Source of the DNA: Clostridiales bacterium
GTDB taxonomy: Bacteria > Bacillota > Clostridia > TANB77 > CAG-508
Length of the DNA: 13,834 nucleotides
Direction of reading: 5' to 3'
Assembly (NCBI GenBank): GCA_003518755.1
Contig: DOYA01000035.1
Span: 10,055 to 23,888, forward strand
The notes under the pieces were generated by a model, which saw nothing but the letters and a program-made list of their open reading frames with translations, was not told the DNA's origin and did not search any database. The translations under genes were made by a program, and so were the position numbers. Each line of letters begins with the position of its first letter. The first letter of the stretch is position 1. Shown in pieces: positions 6,830 through 12,924 of this stretch.

Positions 6830-8470
6830 CTATTTTTCTAACAAATATGCATTTATATTATAATTGTCAACTAAATCATTTTCATCATAATTAATGCTCA
6901 AATAGTATATTATTAATTTTTGATTTTGATTTATTATTATTTCATTATTATTATCAAAATAATTATCCATTTCATTTTCGCTTAATACTTCTTTTTTCTC
7001 TATAAATTCTTTTATCTTCGGATATATATTAGTTTTTATTTTATTTGATTTAGTCTTAAATTCAATATTTGAAAAAGCTTTTTCTAAACTTTGTTCTTGA
7101 TTTCTTGAATAACTTGATGTTTCTATTTTTGATATGTAATTATATCCTTTTATTTCAAGTTTATCATAATTGTTATTGTTTAAATATAAAGATTTATAAT
7201 TTTTGTATCCGTAATAGCCTTTTGCTTGTTTATAATTTGTAATAGTATTAATTTGTTCTTTATTAAGATTATCTTTAATATATTTTTTTCCTTTTTCCGT
7301 ATATTGTAAATAGTAATATGCTCCACTTATTTTTTCTTTATCCTCATCTGTTAGTTCTGACTTTTGACTATATATGTTTAAGTTTTTAATTTGACTATAT
7401 ATAGACACATCAAAGGCATTTATTATTGGTACTAAAACAGATATTATTAATAAAACATCTGCAATTATTATTAAATTCTGAATTTTTTTATTCTTAAAGA
7501 TATAACATAATATATATAATACTTCAAATATTATAAAAACTATTCCTGCATATCTTATAGGAGTAATTCCATTTTTTGAAATTCTTATTCCTAATGTATA
7601 TATCTGTAATAAAATAAATGGACTAAAAATCAATGGAAGTTTTGTACTAATTTTGTACATTAATCCTTCTTCCTTAAAGTAATTCATAACTGTCCAAATG
7701 AACCCACCTACTATAAATAAGGCTGTTGCAATTCTAAAAATTTGATTTTTAGGTATATCTCTTAATGCAAATATTTTTATAATATATAAATAAATAATAA
7801 TAAATGCTGTAATTATTAATGGCATAAGTACATATTTAATAAGATTTTTGAAAAACTTATTTACATCATCATCTAAATTTATAAATGAATAAATAATTTT
7901 TGTGCTATAAAAAAATCCAACAATTAATATTTCAATATTGTCAATATATTTACTTGTTACATCTAAAATTAAAACATCAAAAACCCAAAGTATTGAAGCT
8001 ACCCCAATTGCTAAAATTCCATATACAAAACTAGATTTTGCAATGTTTATTGCTACTTTTAGTATATATTCAGGAAAGTCTTTTTCTGATTTTTTAATAA
8101 TACTATATATACTTATTGCACACATTGTTGAAATATAGCATACAAGCCATTTTATAACTGTATTCTCATATTTATTTATAAAAGTAAAATGGATAAATAC
8201 ATAAGAAATAATTGCTGTTAAAACATATAACCCTATTCTTTTCTTACCTTTTTCAAAGACATTTTCTGCAAAAAAAGTACCCACTCCCCATATTGTACCA
8301 AACATAAACAATTTTTGAATCCACTCTTCATCCATTAAATCTGTGTCCATTAATATTGCAAAAAGAAATGATGCTATATATATAAGTGTTAATGTTAATG
8401 GATATTTTTCAAACAGCTTTTTTAACATTAATTTAAAATTTGTAAATTTATCTTTTATATTAAATTTCAT
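6830..8470 (-). CDS. DUF4153-like polytopic membrane protein
   Basis: A 546-residue membrane protein with roughly ten or more hydrophobic spans from about residue 25 to 350. A 194-residue hydrophilic tail follows (353-546), rich in Lys, Asn and Tyr, with a YYYLQYTEKGKKYI stretch. The segment FFKNLIKYVLMPLI (207-220) followed by another long span and LRDIP, and GITPIRYAG (301-309), match my memory of the DUF4153 family. Its function is unknown; a link to sensing or envelope functions would be a guess. The frame is open 29 codons further upstream from a TTG. That region is a short dispersed repeat (8487-8515), and the ATG at 8470 has AAAGGA seven bases before it, so I start there. The gene splits hydB from hydA. 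Its base use is more AT-rich than that of the hydrogenase genes, which fits a later arrival. Confidence 0.8.
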   Translation of the reverse strand: MKFNIKDKFTNFKLMLKKLFEKYPLTLTLIYIASFLFAILMDTDLMDEEWIQKLFMFGTIWGVGTFFAENVFEKGKKRIGLYVLTAIISYVFIHFTFINKYENTVIKWLVCYISTMCAISIYSIIKKSEKDFPEYILKVAINIAKSSFVYGILAIGVASILWVFDVLILDVTSKYIDNIEILIVGFFYSTKIIYSFINLDDDVNKFFKNLIKYVLMPLIITAFIIIYLYIIKIFALRDIPKNQIFRIATALFIVGGFIWTVMNYFKEEGLMYKISTKLPLIFSPFILLQIYTLGIRISKNGITPIRYAGIVFIIFEVLYILCYIFKNKKIQNLIIIADVLLIISVLVPIINAFDVSIYSQIKNLNIYSQKSELTDEDKEKISGAYYYLQYTEKGKKYIKDNLNKEQINTITNYKQAKGYYGYKNYKSLYLNNNNYDKLEIKGYNYISKIETSSYSRNQEQSLEKAFSNIEFKTKSNKIKTNIYPKIKEFIEKKEVLSENEMDNYFDNNNEIIINQNQKLIIYYLSINYDENDLVDNYNINAYLLEK

Positions 8471-8486
8471 AAATAATCCTTTCATT

Positions 8487-8515
8487 CTGTCAATAGGGAC
8501 GGACCTTTTTGACAA
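8487..8515 (-). repeat. Dispersed repeat copy 1, before the DUF4153-like gene
   Basis: A 29-bp sequence read on the minus strand as TTGTCAAAAAGGTCCGTCCC followed by TATTGACAG. It matches the copy at 11486-11514 with one difference (T versus C after the CCC) but in the opposite orientation. The ends TGTCAA and TTGACA are inverted. It is of the GGGGACGGACC type common in Clostridia genomes. It lies 17 nt upstream of the chosen start of the DUF4153-like gene and would supply its 5' leader. I saw no good promoter between 8471 and 8600. Confidence 0.75.
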
Positions 8516-8590
8516 CTTTTTCAATTGCTCCCAAACAAATAAAAACGAGTATTGCAAGGTAAAAGTAATTTATCTTCTTACTCTCCGTTA

Positions 8591-8706
8591 AAAAAGAATT
8601 AAATTTTGGCAAGGAAAATTGTAATTAAAAGGCAAGGGCGCGTACATAGTGTACGTAACCGCGTTTTAATTGCAATTTGACACAGCCCAAAATTGTAATT
8701 ATTTTT
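8591..8706. repeat. 116-bp foldback element after hydB
   Basis: A long imperfect inverted repeat centred at 8648. The core is CGTAC (8641-8645) with GTACG (8651-8655). Around it, GCG pairs with CGC, and AATTGTAATTAAAA (8618-8630 region) pairs with TTTTAATTGCAATT (8664-8677 region). Farther out AATTTTGG (8602-8609) pairs with CCAAAATT (8687-8694), and the A/T-rich tips continue to 8591 and 8706. It begins four bases after the hydB stop. It may be a MITE-like remnant. As RNA it would make a strong hairpin that could stabilise or process the hydB 3' end. It is not a clean terminator, as no U-tract follows directly. Confidence 0.6.
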
Positions 8707-8710
8707 CAAC

Positions 8711-10567
8711 CTAACTAATAGCGTGGAATGGACATTTTGCTATACATGTCCCGCACTTAATACAAATTGATTGATCAATTTCTCTAACATCTCTACCTTC
8801 ACCTTTTATTGCACCAACTGGACAATTTCTTTGGCATAATCCACAACCTTTACACAATTCTGGATTAATAGTAATTTTTGCTAATTTCTTACATTCATTA
8901 GTTCTACATTTTTTATCAATAACATGTTCTTTATATTCATCCATGAAATATTTCATTGTACTTAAAACTGGGTTTGGAGCTGTTTGACCTAAACCACATA
9001 CACTTGCTCTAATTATATTTTTAGCTAATTTATCAAGTTTTTCTAAATCCTTTTCTTCTCCTTTTCCTTCTGTAATTCTTTCTAAAATTTCTAGCATTCT
9101 CTTTGTTCCAATTCTACATGGATTACATTTTCCACAGCTTTCACTAACTGTAAATTGAAGATAAAATTTAGCTAAACTTACCATACATTTTGTATCATCC
9201 ATAACAATAAGTCCACCTGAACCCATCATTGAACCTATTTGTTTTAGTGATTCATAATCTATTGGTACATCTAAGTTCTCTTTTGGTATACATCCACCTG
9301 ATGGTCCACCTGTTTGAGCAGCTTTGAATTCACGACCATTTGGAATTCCACCACCAATATCAAAAACAATTTCTCGAAGTGTTGTACCCATTGGAACTTC
9401 AACTAATCCAATATTGTTAACATTTCCACCTAATGCAAATACTTTTGTTCCTTTAGAGGTTTCTGTCCCTATTGAAGAATACCATTCTGAACCTTTTAAA
9501 ATAATTTGTGCAATATTAGCATATGTCTCAACATTATTTATTAAAGTTGGTTTACCCCATAAACCTGCATTTGCTGGATATGGTGGTTTTACTCTAGGTT
9601 GACCACGTTTTCCTTCAATTGACTCTAATAGTGCAGTTTCTTCTCCACATACAAATGCCCCTGCACCTAAACGAATTTCTATATCAAAACTAAAATCTGT
9701 TCCAAATATGTTTTCTCCAAGTATTCCGTATTCTCTTGCTTGTTCAATTGCAATTTTTAATCTTTTAACAGCTATTGGATATTCTGCTCTTACATAAATA
9801 AATCCTTTATTTGCTCCAATTGTATATCCTGCAATTTCCATTGCCTCTAATACAGCATGTGGATCTCCTTCTAGGATACTTCTATCCATAAAAGCACCTG
9901 GATCTCCTTCATCTGCATTACAAACCACATATTTTTGGCTACCTTCAACAGCTTTTGTAAGCTCCCATTTTTTACCTGTAGGGAAACCTGCTCCACCACG
10001 TCCACGAAGTCCTGAATCAGATATTATTTTTACTACATCATCTTGACTCATTTCTTTTAATACTTTTTCTAATGCTTTATATCCATCAAAAGCTATATAT
10101 TCATCTATTTCTTCAGGATTAATAACTCCGCAGTTTTTAAGAGCAATTCTTTTTTGTTTTTTATAGAAATTAAGTTCATCAAGACTATTTACTTTTGTTC
10201 CATCAATATCTTTTGCTAAAAGTCTTTCTACTTTATTTCCATCTATAATATGAGTTTGAATTATTTCTTCACAGTCATCTGGTGTAACTCCAGCATAAAA
10301 AGTATCTTCTGGCCTAATAATTACAATTGGTCCTTTTGCACAAAGTCCAAAACATCCTGTTTTTATAACACGTACATTTTCAATATTTTTTTCTTTAATT
10401 ATTCTATTAAAATTTTCTAAAATTTGAGGAGATTTAGATGATGTACAACCTGTACCATGACATACCAAAATATGTTTTTCTCTAGTATCTGCTGAAGTAT
10501 TAATTCTTAAATCTAATTCTTTTTTCTTTTCTTCTCTTATTTTATGAATTTCTTCTAAACTTTTCAT
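8711..10567 (-). CDS. hydB: NADH-binding hydrogenase subunit HydB (NuoF-like)
   Basis: A 618-residue flavoprotein that exchanges electrons with NADH for the HydABC hydrogenase. Domains in order: thioredoxin-like [2Fe-2S] domain (about 30-115; Cys36, 41, 72, 76); NuoF core with the NADH/FMN glycine loop GRGGAGFPTGKKW (189-201), NADEGDPGAFMDR (217-229) and GAGAFVCGEETALLESIEG (301-319); SLBB-like region; [4Fe-4S] site SCGKCNPC plus Cys524 (Cys478, 481, 484, 524); a C..NEC pair (Cys554, Cys559); and a C-terminal two-cluster ferredoxin (Cys572/575/578/582 and 602/605/608/612). This matches the fused HydB of trimeric enzymes rather than the four-gene Hnd type. The ATG at 10567 has AGAAAGGA about ten bases upstream. 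It lies 238 nt after hydC, separated by a foldback element. Confidence 0.96.
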   Translation of the reverse strand: MKSLEEIHKIREEKKKELDLRINTSADTREKHILVCHGTGCTSSKSPQILENFNRIIKEKNIENVRVIKTGCFGLCAKGPIVIIRPEDTFYAGVTPDDCEEIIQTHIIDGNKVERLLAKDIDGTKVNSLDELNFYKKQKRIALKNCGVINPEEIDEYIAFDGYKALEKVLKEMSQDDVVKIISDSGLRGRGGAGFPTGKKWELTKAVEGSQKYVVCNADEGDPGAFMDRSILEGDPHAVLEAMEIAGYTIGANKGFIYVRAEYPIAVKRLKIAIEQAREYGILGENIFGTDFSFDIEIRLGAGAFVCGEETALLESIEGKRGQPRVKPPYPANAGLWGKPTLINNVETYANIAQIILKGSEWYSSIGTETSKGTKVFALGGNVNNIGLVEVPMGTTLREIVFDIGGGIPNGREFKAAQTGGPSGGCIPKENLDVPIDYESLKQIGSMMGSGGLIVMDDTKCMVSLAKFYLQFTVSESCGKCNPCRIGTKRMLEILERITEGKGEEKDLEKLDKLAKNIIRASVCGLGQTAPNPVLSTMKYFMDEYKEHVIDKKCRTNECKKLAKITINPELCKGCGLCQRNCPVGAIKGEGRDVREIDQSICIKCGTCIAKCPFHAIS

Positions 10568-10597
10568 AGTAATTTTTCCTTTCTTTCATTCTTTTCG

Positions 10598-10783
10598 AAA
10601 TTAATATATAAATTTATTCCGTTCCTCGGCTCAATACGGTCTCTAGAGAGTGTAACATTTAATAAACCGAGCCTCTCGCTGCTCTTGCTTCGCAAGCCAT
10701 CGCTTCCTCAGTTTATTAAAATAACACTCTCTAACGCGACCTCCAATCACATTCGTCACTACATAAATTTTATATATTAATTT
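10598..10783. repeat. 186-bp foldback (MITE-like) element between hydC and hydB
   Basis: An almost complete palindrome centred at 10690. The outer arms are 10598-10617 and 10763-10783 (AAATTAATATATAAATTTAT against its complement, with one extra base). The inner arms are 10645-10667 and 10711-10732 (AGAGAGTGT...TTTAATAAAC against its complement). AAAC.GAG pairs with CTC.GTTT, and the tip is CTTGC (10684-10688) with GCAAG (10692-10696). The inside is richer in GC than the flanks. There is no ORF. The size and symmetry fit a miniature inverted-repeat element. It lies within the hydCB transcript and would fold into a long RNA hairpin. A block at 10741-10755 resembles 37-52 at the window start. 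Confidence 0.65.
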
Positions 10784-10805
10784 CTATAAACAATAAAATC
10801 CCTTA

Positions 10806-11294
10806 TTATTCAATTGCCATTAACTCATCTAGAACTTGGTCCAACTTTTGTACAGTTGCTTTTCCATAAACTTCGCCATTTACAGTAAAAACCGGTGCTA
10901 AGCCACATGCTCCAACACATCTGGTTTCTTCTATTGAAAACTTACCATCTTTAGTTGTTTCTCCAACTCCTATTTTTAATCTATCAATTAATCTATCTAA
11001 TATTTTTTGTGAACCTTTGACAAAACAAGCTGTTCCTAAACATACTGATATATTATATTTTCCCTTTGGTTTTAAACTAAATCTTGAATAAAATGTAATT
11101 ACTCCATATATTTCTGCCATTGGAATTCCTAAATATTCTGAAAGTTCTTGTTGTGCTTCTTTTGGAACATAACCATAATGTTCTTGTACCTCATTAAGCA
11201 TTTGAATTAAATTATCTTTTTCTGGTTTAAATTCTTTTAAAAGTTCAGCCATAAACTCATCTTTATTACTGCATTTACAATTATTTTCTTCCAT
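10806..11294 (-). CDS. hydC: Hydrogenase [2Fe-2S] subunit HydC (NuoE-like)
   Basis: A 162-residue thioredoxin-like ferredoxin, equivalent to NuoE of complex I. It passes electrons between the flavin of HydB and the rest of the hydrogenase. The four cluster ligands are visible: CLGTAC (Cys85, Cys90) and CVGAC (Cys126, Cys130). The helical N-terminal part (about 11-75) has the usual HYGYVP and GVITFYSRF signatures. Odd feature: a Cys-Lys-Cys at residues 6-8 just after the start, outside the known cluster site. Length is normal. It is the first gene of the hydC-hydB-(DUF4153)-hydA series, with a candidate promoter at 11334-11362. The ATG has AGAAAGG about 13 nt upstream, a loose spacing. Confidence 0.95.
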   Translation of the reverse strand: MEENNCKCSNKDEFMAELLKEFKPEKDNLIQMLNEVQEHYGYVPKEAQQELSEYLGIPMAEIYGVITFYSRFSLKPKGKYNISVCLGTACFVKGSQKILDRLIDRLKIGVGETTKDGKFSIEETRCVGACGLAPVFTVNGEVYGKATVQKLDQVLDELMAIE

Positions 11295-11333
11295 AATTCT
11301 TTCAACCTTTCTTCTATTTTTTCTTCAAATACT

Positions 11334-11362
11334 ATATTATCATTAATAATTTTATATTTCAA
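11334..11362 (-). promoter_or_regulatory. Candidate promoter of the hydC-hydB operon
   Basis: On the minus strand, TTGAAA (11357-11362), 17-bp spacer and TAATAT (11334-11339) preceded by TG one base away (extended -10). The start would lie near 11327, with a leader of about 33 nt. The mnmA terminator just upstream supports an independent start here. The remainder of 11295-11475 shows nothing else. Confidence 0.45.
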
Positions 11363-11417
11363 TATGTTAAATCAAAAAAATTGCAGTTAATATTTAGTAG
11401 TTTTACCATTTAATAAA

Positions 11418-11451
11418 TAAAAAATTTGAGGCTACTCTTTATAACCTCAAA
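11418..11451 (-). terminator. Intrinsic terminator of mnmA
   Basis: TTTGAGG (11425-11431) and CCTCAAA (11445-11451) pair, with two further base pairs (TA/TA) after one mismatch, around a short AT-rich loop. On the minus strand the stem is followed by T6 and then an AT-rich run. It lies 24 nt after the mnmA stop codon and separates mnmA from the hydrogenase genes. Confidence 0.75.
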
Positions 11452-11475
11452 ATAATACAATTTCTATATTTCTTT

Positions 11476-12555
11476 TTATTTTTTGTTGTCAAAAAGGTCC
11501 GTCCCCATTGACAGTTTTCCCCCACCTAAACAAAAATCTCCTACATAAAATACTGCAGATTGTCCAGGTGTTAAAGCTCTTACTTCTTCATCAAATTTTA
11601 TTTTAATAGTATTTTCATCTATTTGAATAATTTTGGCTTTTGTTTGTTTAGAAGAATATCTTGTTTTAACTTCTACTTCCATTTCATTTTTTATTTCATC
11701 TACTAAAATTAAATTGATATCTTCAACTATGGCTTCTTTTTTATATAATTCTTTTTCTTCCCCAACTATTACCTCATTTTTTAGGTTATTAAATCCTAAA
11801 ACAAAAAGTGGCACTTTATATGCTATTCCAAGGCCCTTTCTTTGACCTATTGTATAATTATATAATCCTGTATGCTCACCTAAAACTTCACCTTTAGAGT
11901 TTACAATATTCCCTTTTTTAGGCTTTATATCAGAACTGTTTTCTAGAAATTTTTTATAATTTCCATCTGGCACAAAGCATATATCTTCTGAATCTGGCTT
12001 ATTTGCAACTTTTAGATTATTATCACTTGCAATTTTTCTAATTTCATCTTTTGATGAAAAATCCCCTAAAGGAAATAAAATATGCTCAATTATATCTTTT
12101 GGAGTATTCCAAAGTACATAGCTTTGGTCTTTTTTGCCTGCATTTGATTTTTTTATACCCCATCTTTGAAATTCTTCATTAAACTCTGTTTTAGCATAAT
12201 GCCCTGTTGCTATGTAATCTATCCCCATTTCTTTAGCCTTTTCGTACATAAAACCAAATTTCATATATTTGTTACATTCTATACATGGATTAGGTGTTTT
12301 ACAATTTGCATAGCATTTAATAAAATCATCTATAACATATTTTTTAAATTCATCTTTATAATTAAATATAAAATGTGGAATTCCTATTTGGTTACAAACA
12401 TTTTTTGCATCTAAATATGTATTTGTATTACAACAACTGCTTCCAGCAAAAAGTTCTAATGTACAACCTATAACTTCATATCCTTGTTCTTTTAATAGCA
12501 GAGCTGAAACAGAGCTGTCTACTCCTCCACTCATTCCTAACAATACTTTTTTCAT
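11476..12555 (-). CDS. mnmA: tRNA-specific 2-thiouridylase MnmA
   Basis: A 359-residue enzyme that adenylates and thiolates wobble uridine 34 of tRNA(Lys/Glu/Gln). Visible: PP-loop SGGVDSS (9-15), NPCIEC (89-94) with Cys94 at the usual catalytic position and an extra Cys91, GHY (118-120), the second catalytic Cys193 in DICFV, and the beta-barrel C-terminal part with GQSAVFY and FCLGGG (341-346). Two neighbouring cysteines (41-42) lie in the clostridial-type insertion. The start is ATG 12555 with AGAAAGG; a GTG eight codons upstream was rejected. The C-terminus is odd: after FCLGGGK the last 12 residues (LSMGTDLFDNKK) come from the dispersed repeat at 11486-11514, so the native stop was replaced. 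Sulfur probably comes from the upstream SufS/SufU or another desulfurase. No convincing promoter of its own was found. Confidence 0.95.
   Translation of the reverse strand: MKKVLLGMSGGVDSSVSALLLKEQGYEVIGCTLELFAGSSCCNTNTYLDAKNVCNQIGIPHFIFNYKDEFKKYVIDDFIKCYANCKTPNPCIECNKYMKFGFMYEKAKEMGIDYIATGHYAKTEFNEEFQRWGIKKSNAGKKDQSYVLWNTPKDIIEHILFPLGDFSSKDEIRKIASDNNLKVANKPDSEDICFVPDGNYKKFLENSSDIKPKKGNIVNSKGEVLGEHTGLYNYTIGQRKGLGIAYKVPLFVLGFNNLKNEVIVGEEKELYKKEAIVEDINLILVDEIKNEMEVEVKTRYSSKQTKAKIIQIDENTIKIKFDEEVRALTPGQSAVFYVGDFCLGGGKLSMGTDLFDNKK
11486..11514 (+). repeat. Dispersed repeat copy 2, inside the mnmA 3' end
   Basis: A 29-bp sequence reading TTGTCAAAAAGGTCCGTCCC followed by CATTGACAG on the plus strand. 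It differs by one base from the copy at 8487-8515 and is inverted relative to it. It overlaps the last codons of mnmA and encodes LSMGTDLFDN there. It has short inverted ends (TGTCAA/TTGACA). The two copies bracket hydB and hydC. Confidence 0.75.
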
Positions 12556-12572
12556 AAATAACCTTTCTTTTA

Positions 12573-12601
12573 TTGACACTTTTTTTAAAATGTGCTATTA
12601 T
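12573..12601 (+). promoter_or_regulatory. Plus-strand promoter of the candidate antisense RNA
   Basis: A perfect TTGACA (12573-12578), 17-bp spacer, and TATTAT (12596-12601, one base off consensus) with TG at 12593-12594 (extended -10). The start is expected near 12608. It points away from mnmA and toward the small membrane-peptide gene. No plus-strand protein gene lies downstream. Confidence 0.65.
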
Positions 12602-12602
12602 A

Positions 12603-12636
12603 ATAATATAAAAGATAAGAGCATGAGCCCTTATCT
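12603..12636 (-). terminator. Probable terminator of the small membrane-peptide message
   Basis: On the minus strand AGATAAG (12636-12630) pairs with CTTATCT (12619-12613), with two more base pairs beyond one mismatch, and is followed by TTTATATT. The stop codon of the peptide gene lies inside the left arm. The U-tract is interrupted, so strength is moderate. Confidence 0.45.
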
Positions 12637-12684
12637 ATTGGTTGGGGGAGATTTATCTGTGCATGGATAAATCTCTATTTTTCT
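12608..12684 (+). ncRNA. Candidate antisense RNA (type I antitoxin-like)
   Basis: An RNA of about 75 nt is predicted from the promoter at 12573-12601 and the terminator at 12648-12684. It contains two hairpins: AGATAAG (12613-12619) with CTTATCT (12630-12636), and the 10-bp terminator stem. It is exactly complementary to the last 18 codons (including the stop) and the 3' end of the 54-residue membrane-peptide message. Convergent overlap at the 3' end is the arrangement of known Gram-positive type I systems such as txpA/RatA and bsrG/SR4, and of fst RNA I/RNA II. There is no ORF of note inside. Expression is not proven by sequence. Confidence 0.55.
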
Positions 12685-12795
12685 GTCTTTAGAACTATAT
12701 TTTAATACATATTTGCTTTTAGCACACATATGTATTAAAAATGCTAGCCCTAAGAAGAAAGTTATAAGTACTAACAATGTTGTTAATATTTTCAT
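12631..12795 (-). CDS. 54-residue hydrophobic membrane peptide, candidate type I toxin
   Basis: This short gene encodes 54 residues: one strongly hydrophobic span (about 3-24, starting MKILTTLLVLITFFLG), then a Lys/Arg-rich part with two cysteines overall (Cys24, Cys44) and a C-terminal KSPPTNR. The ATG has an excellent ribosome binding site, AAGGAGG (12805-12811), nine bases upstream. A near-perfect promoter with its own leader stands before it, and an antisense RNA covers its 3' end. One membrane span with a charged tail is the form of type I toxins such as Fst, TxpA and BsrG, which damage the membrane when made in excess. I do not recognise the sequence as a named family. It might instead be a harmless small membrane regulator. 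It lies between sufU and mnmA but has no evident link to sulfur metabolism. Confidence 0.6.
   Translation of the reverse strand: MKILTTLLVLITFFLGLAFLIHMCAKSKYVLKYSSKDRKIEIYPCTDKSPPTNR
12648..12684 (+). terminator. Terminator of the candidate antisense RNA
   Basis: GAGATTTATC (12648-12657) and GATAAATCTC (12666-12675) form a perfect 10-bp stem with an 8-nt loop, followed by TATTTTTC. It lies inside the coding region of the membrane peptide, on the opposite strand. The same palindrome would form a hairpin in the peptide mRNA. Confidence 0.7.
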
Positions 12796-12920
12796 AACGC
12801 AGTACCTCCTTCTTTTGTATTTACATTTATGCTAAAAAAAAGCATAAATGCATAGACTAATAAGAACATAGTCTTACCAGTCTATGCACTTATGCCCGAA
12901 GTGGTATGCTTCCCAACAAT
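12796..12920 (-). promoter_or_regulatory. Structured leader with attenuator and Shine-Dalgarno masking
   Basis: The leader of about 125 nt before the membrane-peptide gene carries three competing structures (minus-strand RNA). (a) A 17-bp stem, one G-U pair, between 12879-12895 and 12842-12858, followed directly by U8 (12834-12841): an intrinsic terminator. (b) A perfect 10-bp stem between 12841-12850 and 12824-12833 that uses the 3' arm of (a) and puts the U-tract in its loop: antiterminator-like. (c) GCAUACCACUUC (12909-12898) near the 5' end, which can pair with GAAGGAGGUACUGC (12812-12799), 11 bp with bulges, covering the ribosome binding site. I do not recognise a known riboswitch. The 17-bp stem could also serve to end sufSU transcripts. 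Confidence 0.55.
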
Positions 12921-12924
12921 TGAA

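Noticed and set aside
8471..8557. N-terminal extension of the DUF4153-like protein from a TTG at 8557.
   Set aside because: It runs through a dispersed repeat and has no good ribosome binding site; ATG 8470 has AAAGGA at proper spacing.
12556..12579. GTG start for mnmA, eight codons upstream.
   Set aside because: It would overlap the ribosome binding site of ATG 12555, and the MnmA family begins at MKKVLLGMSGG.
12597..12602. Minus-strand TATAAT as an mnmA promoter.
   Set aside because: No -35-like hexamer lies 16-19 bp upstream and there is no extended -10; it overlaps the plus-strand -10 by chance of palindromic AT sequence.
12796..12920. A known riboswitch (SAM, T-box, c-di-GMP, guanidine, preQ1) in the peptide leader.
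   Set aside because: None of the conserved core sequences I know for these classes is present; an Rfam scan would settle it.
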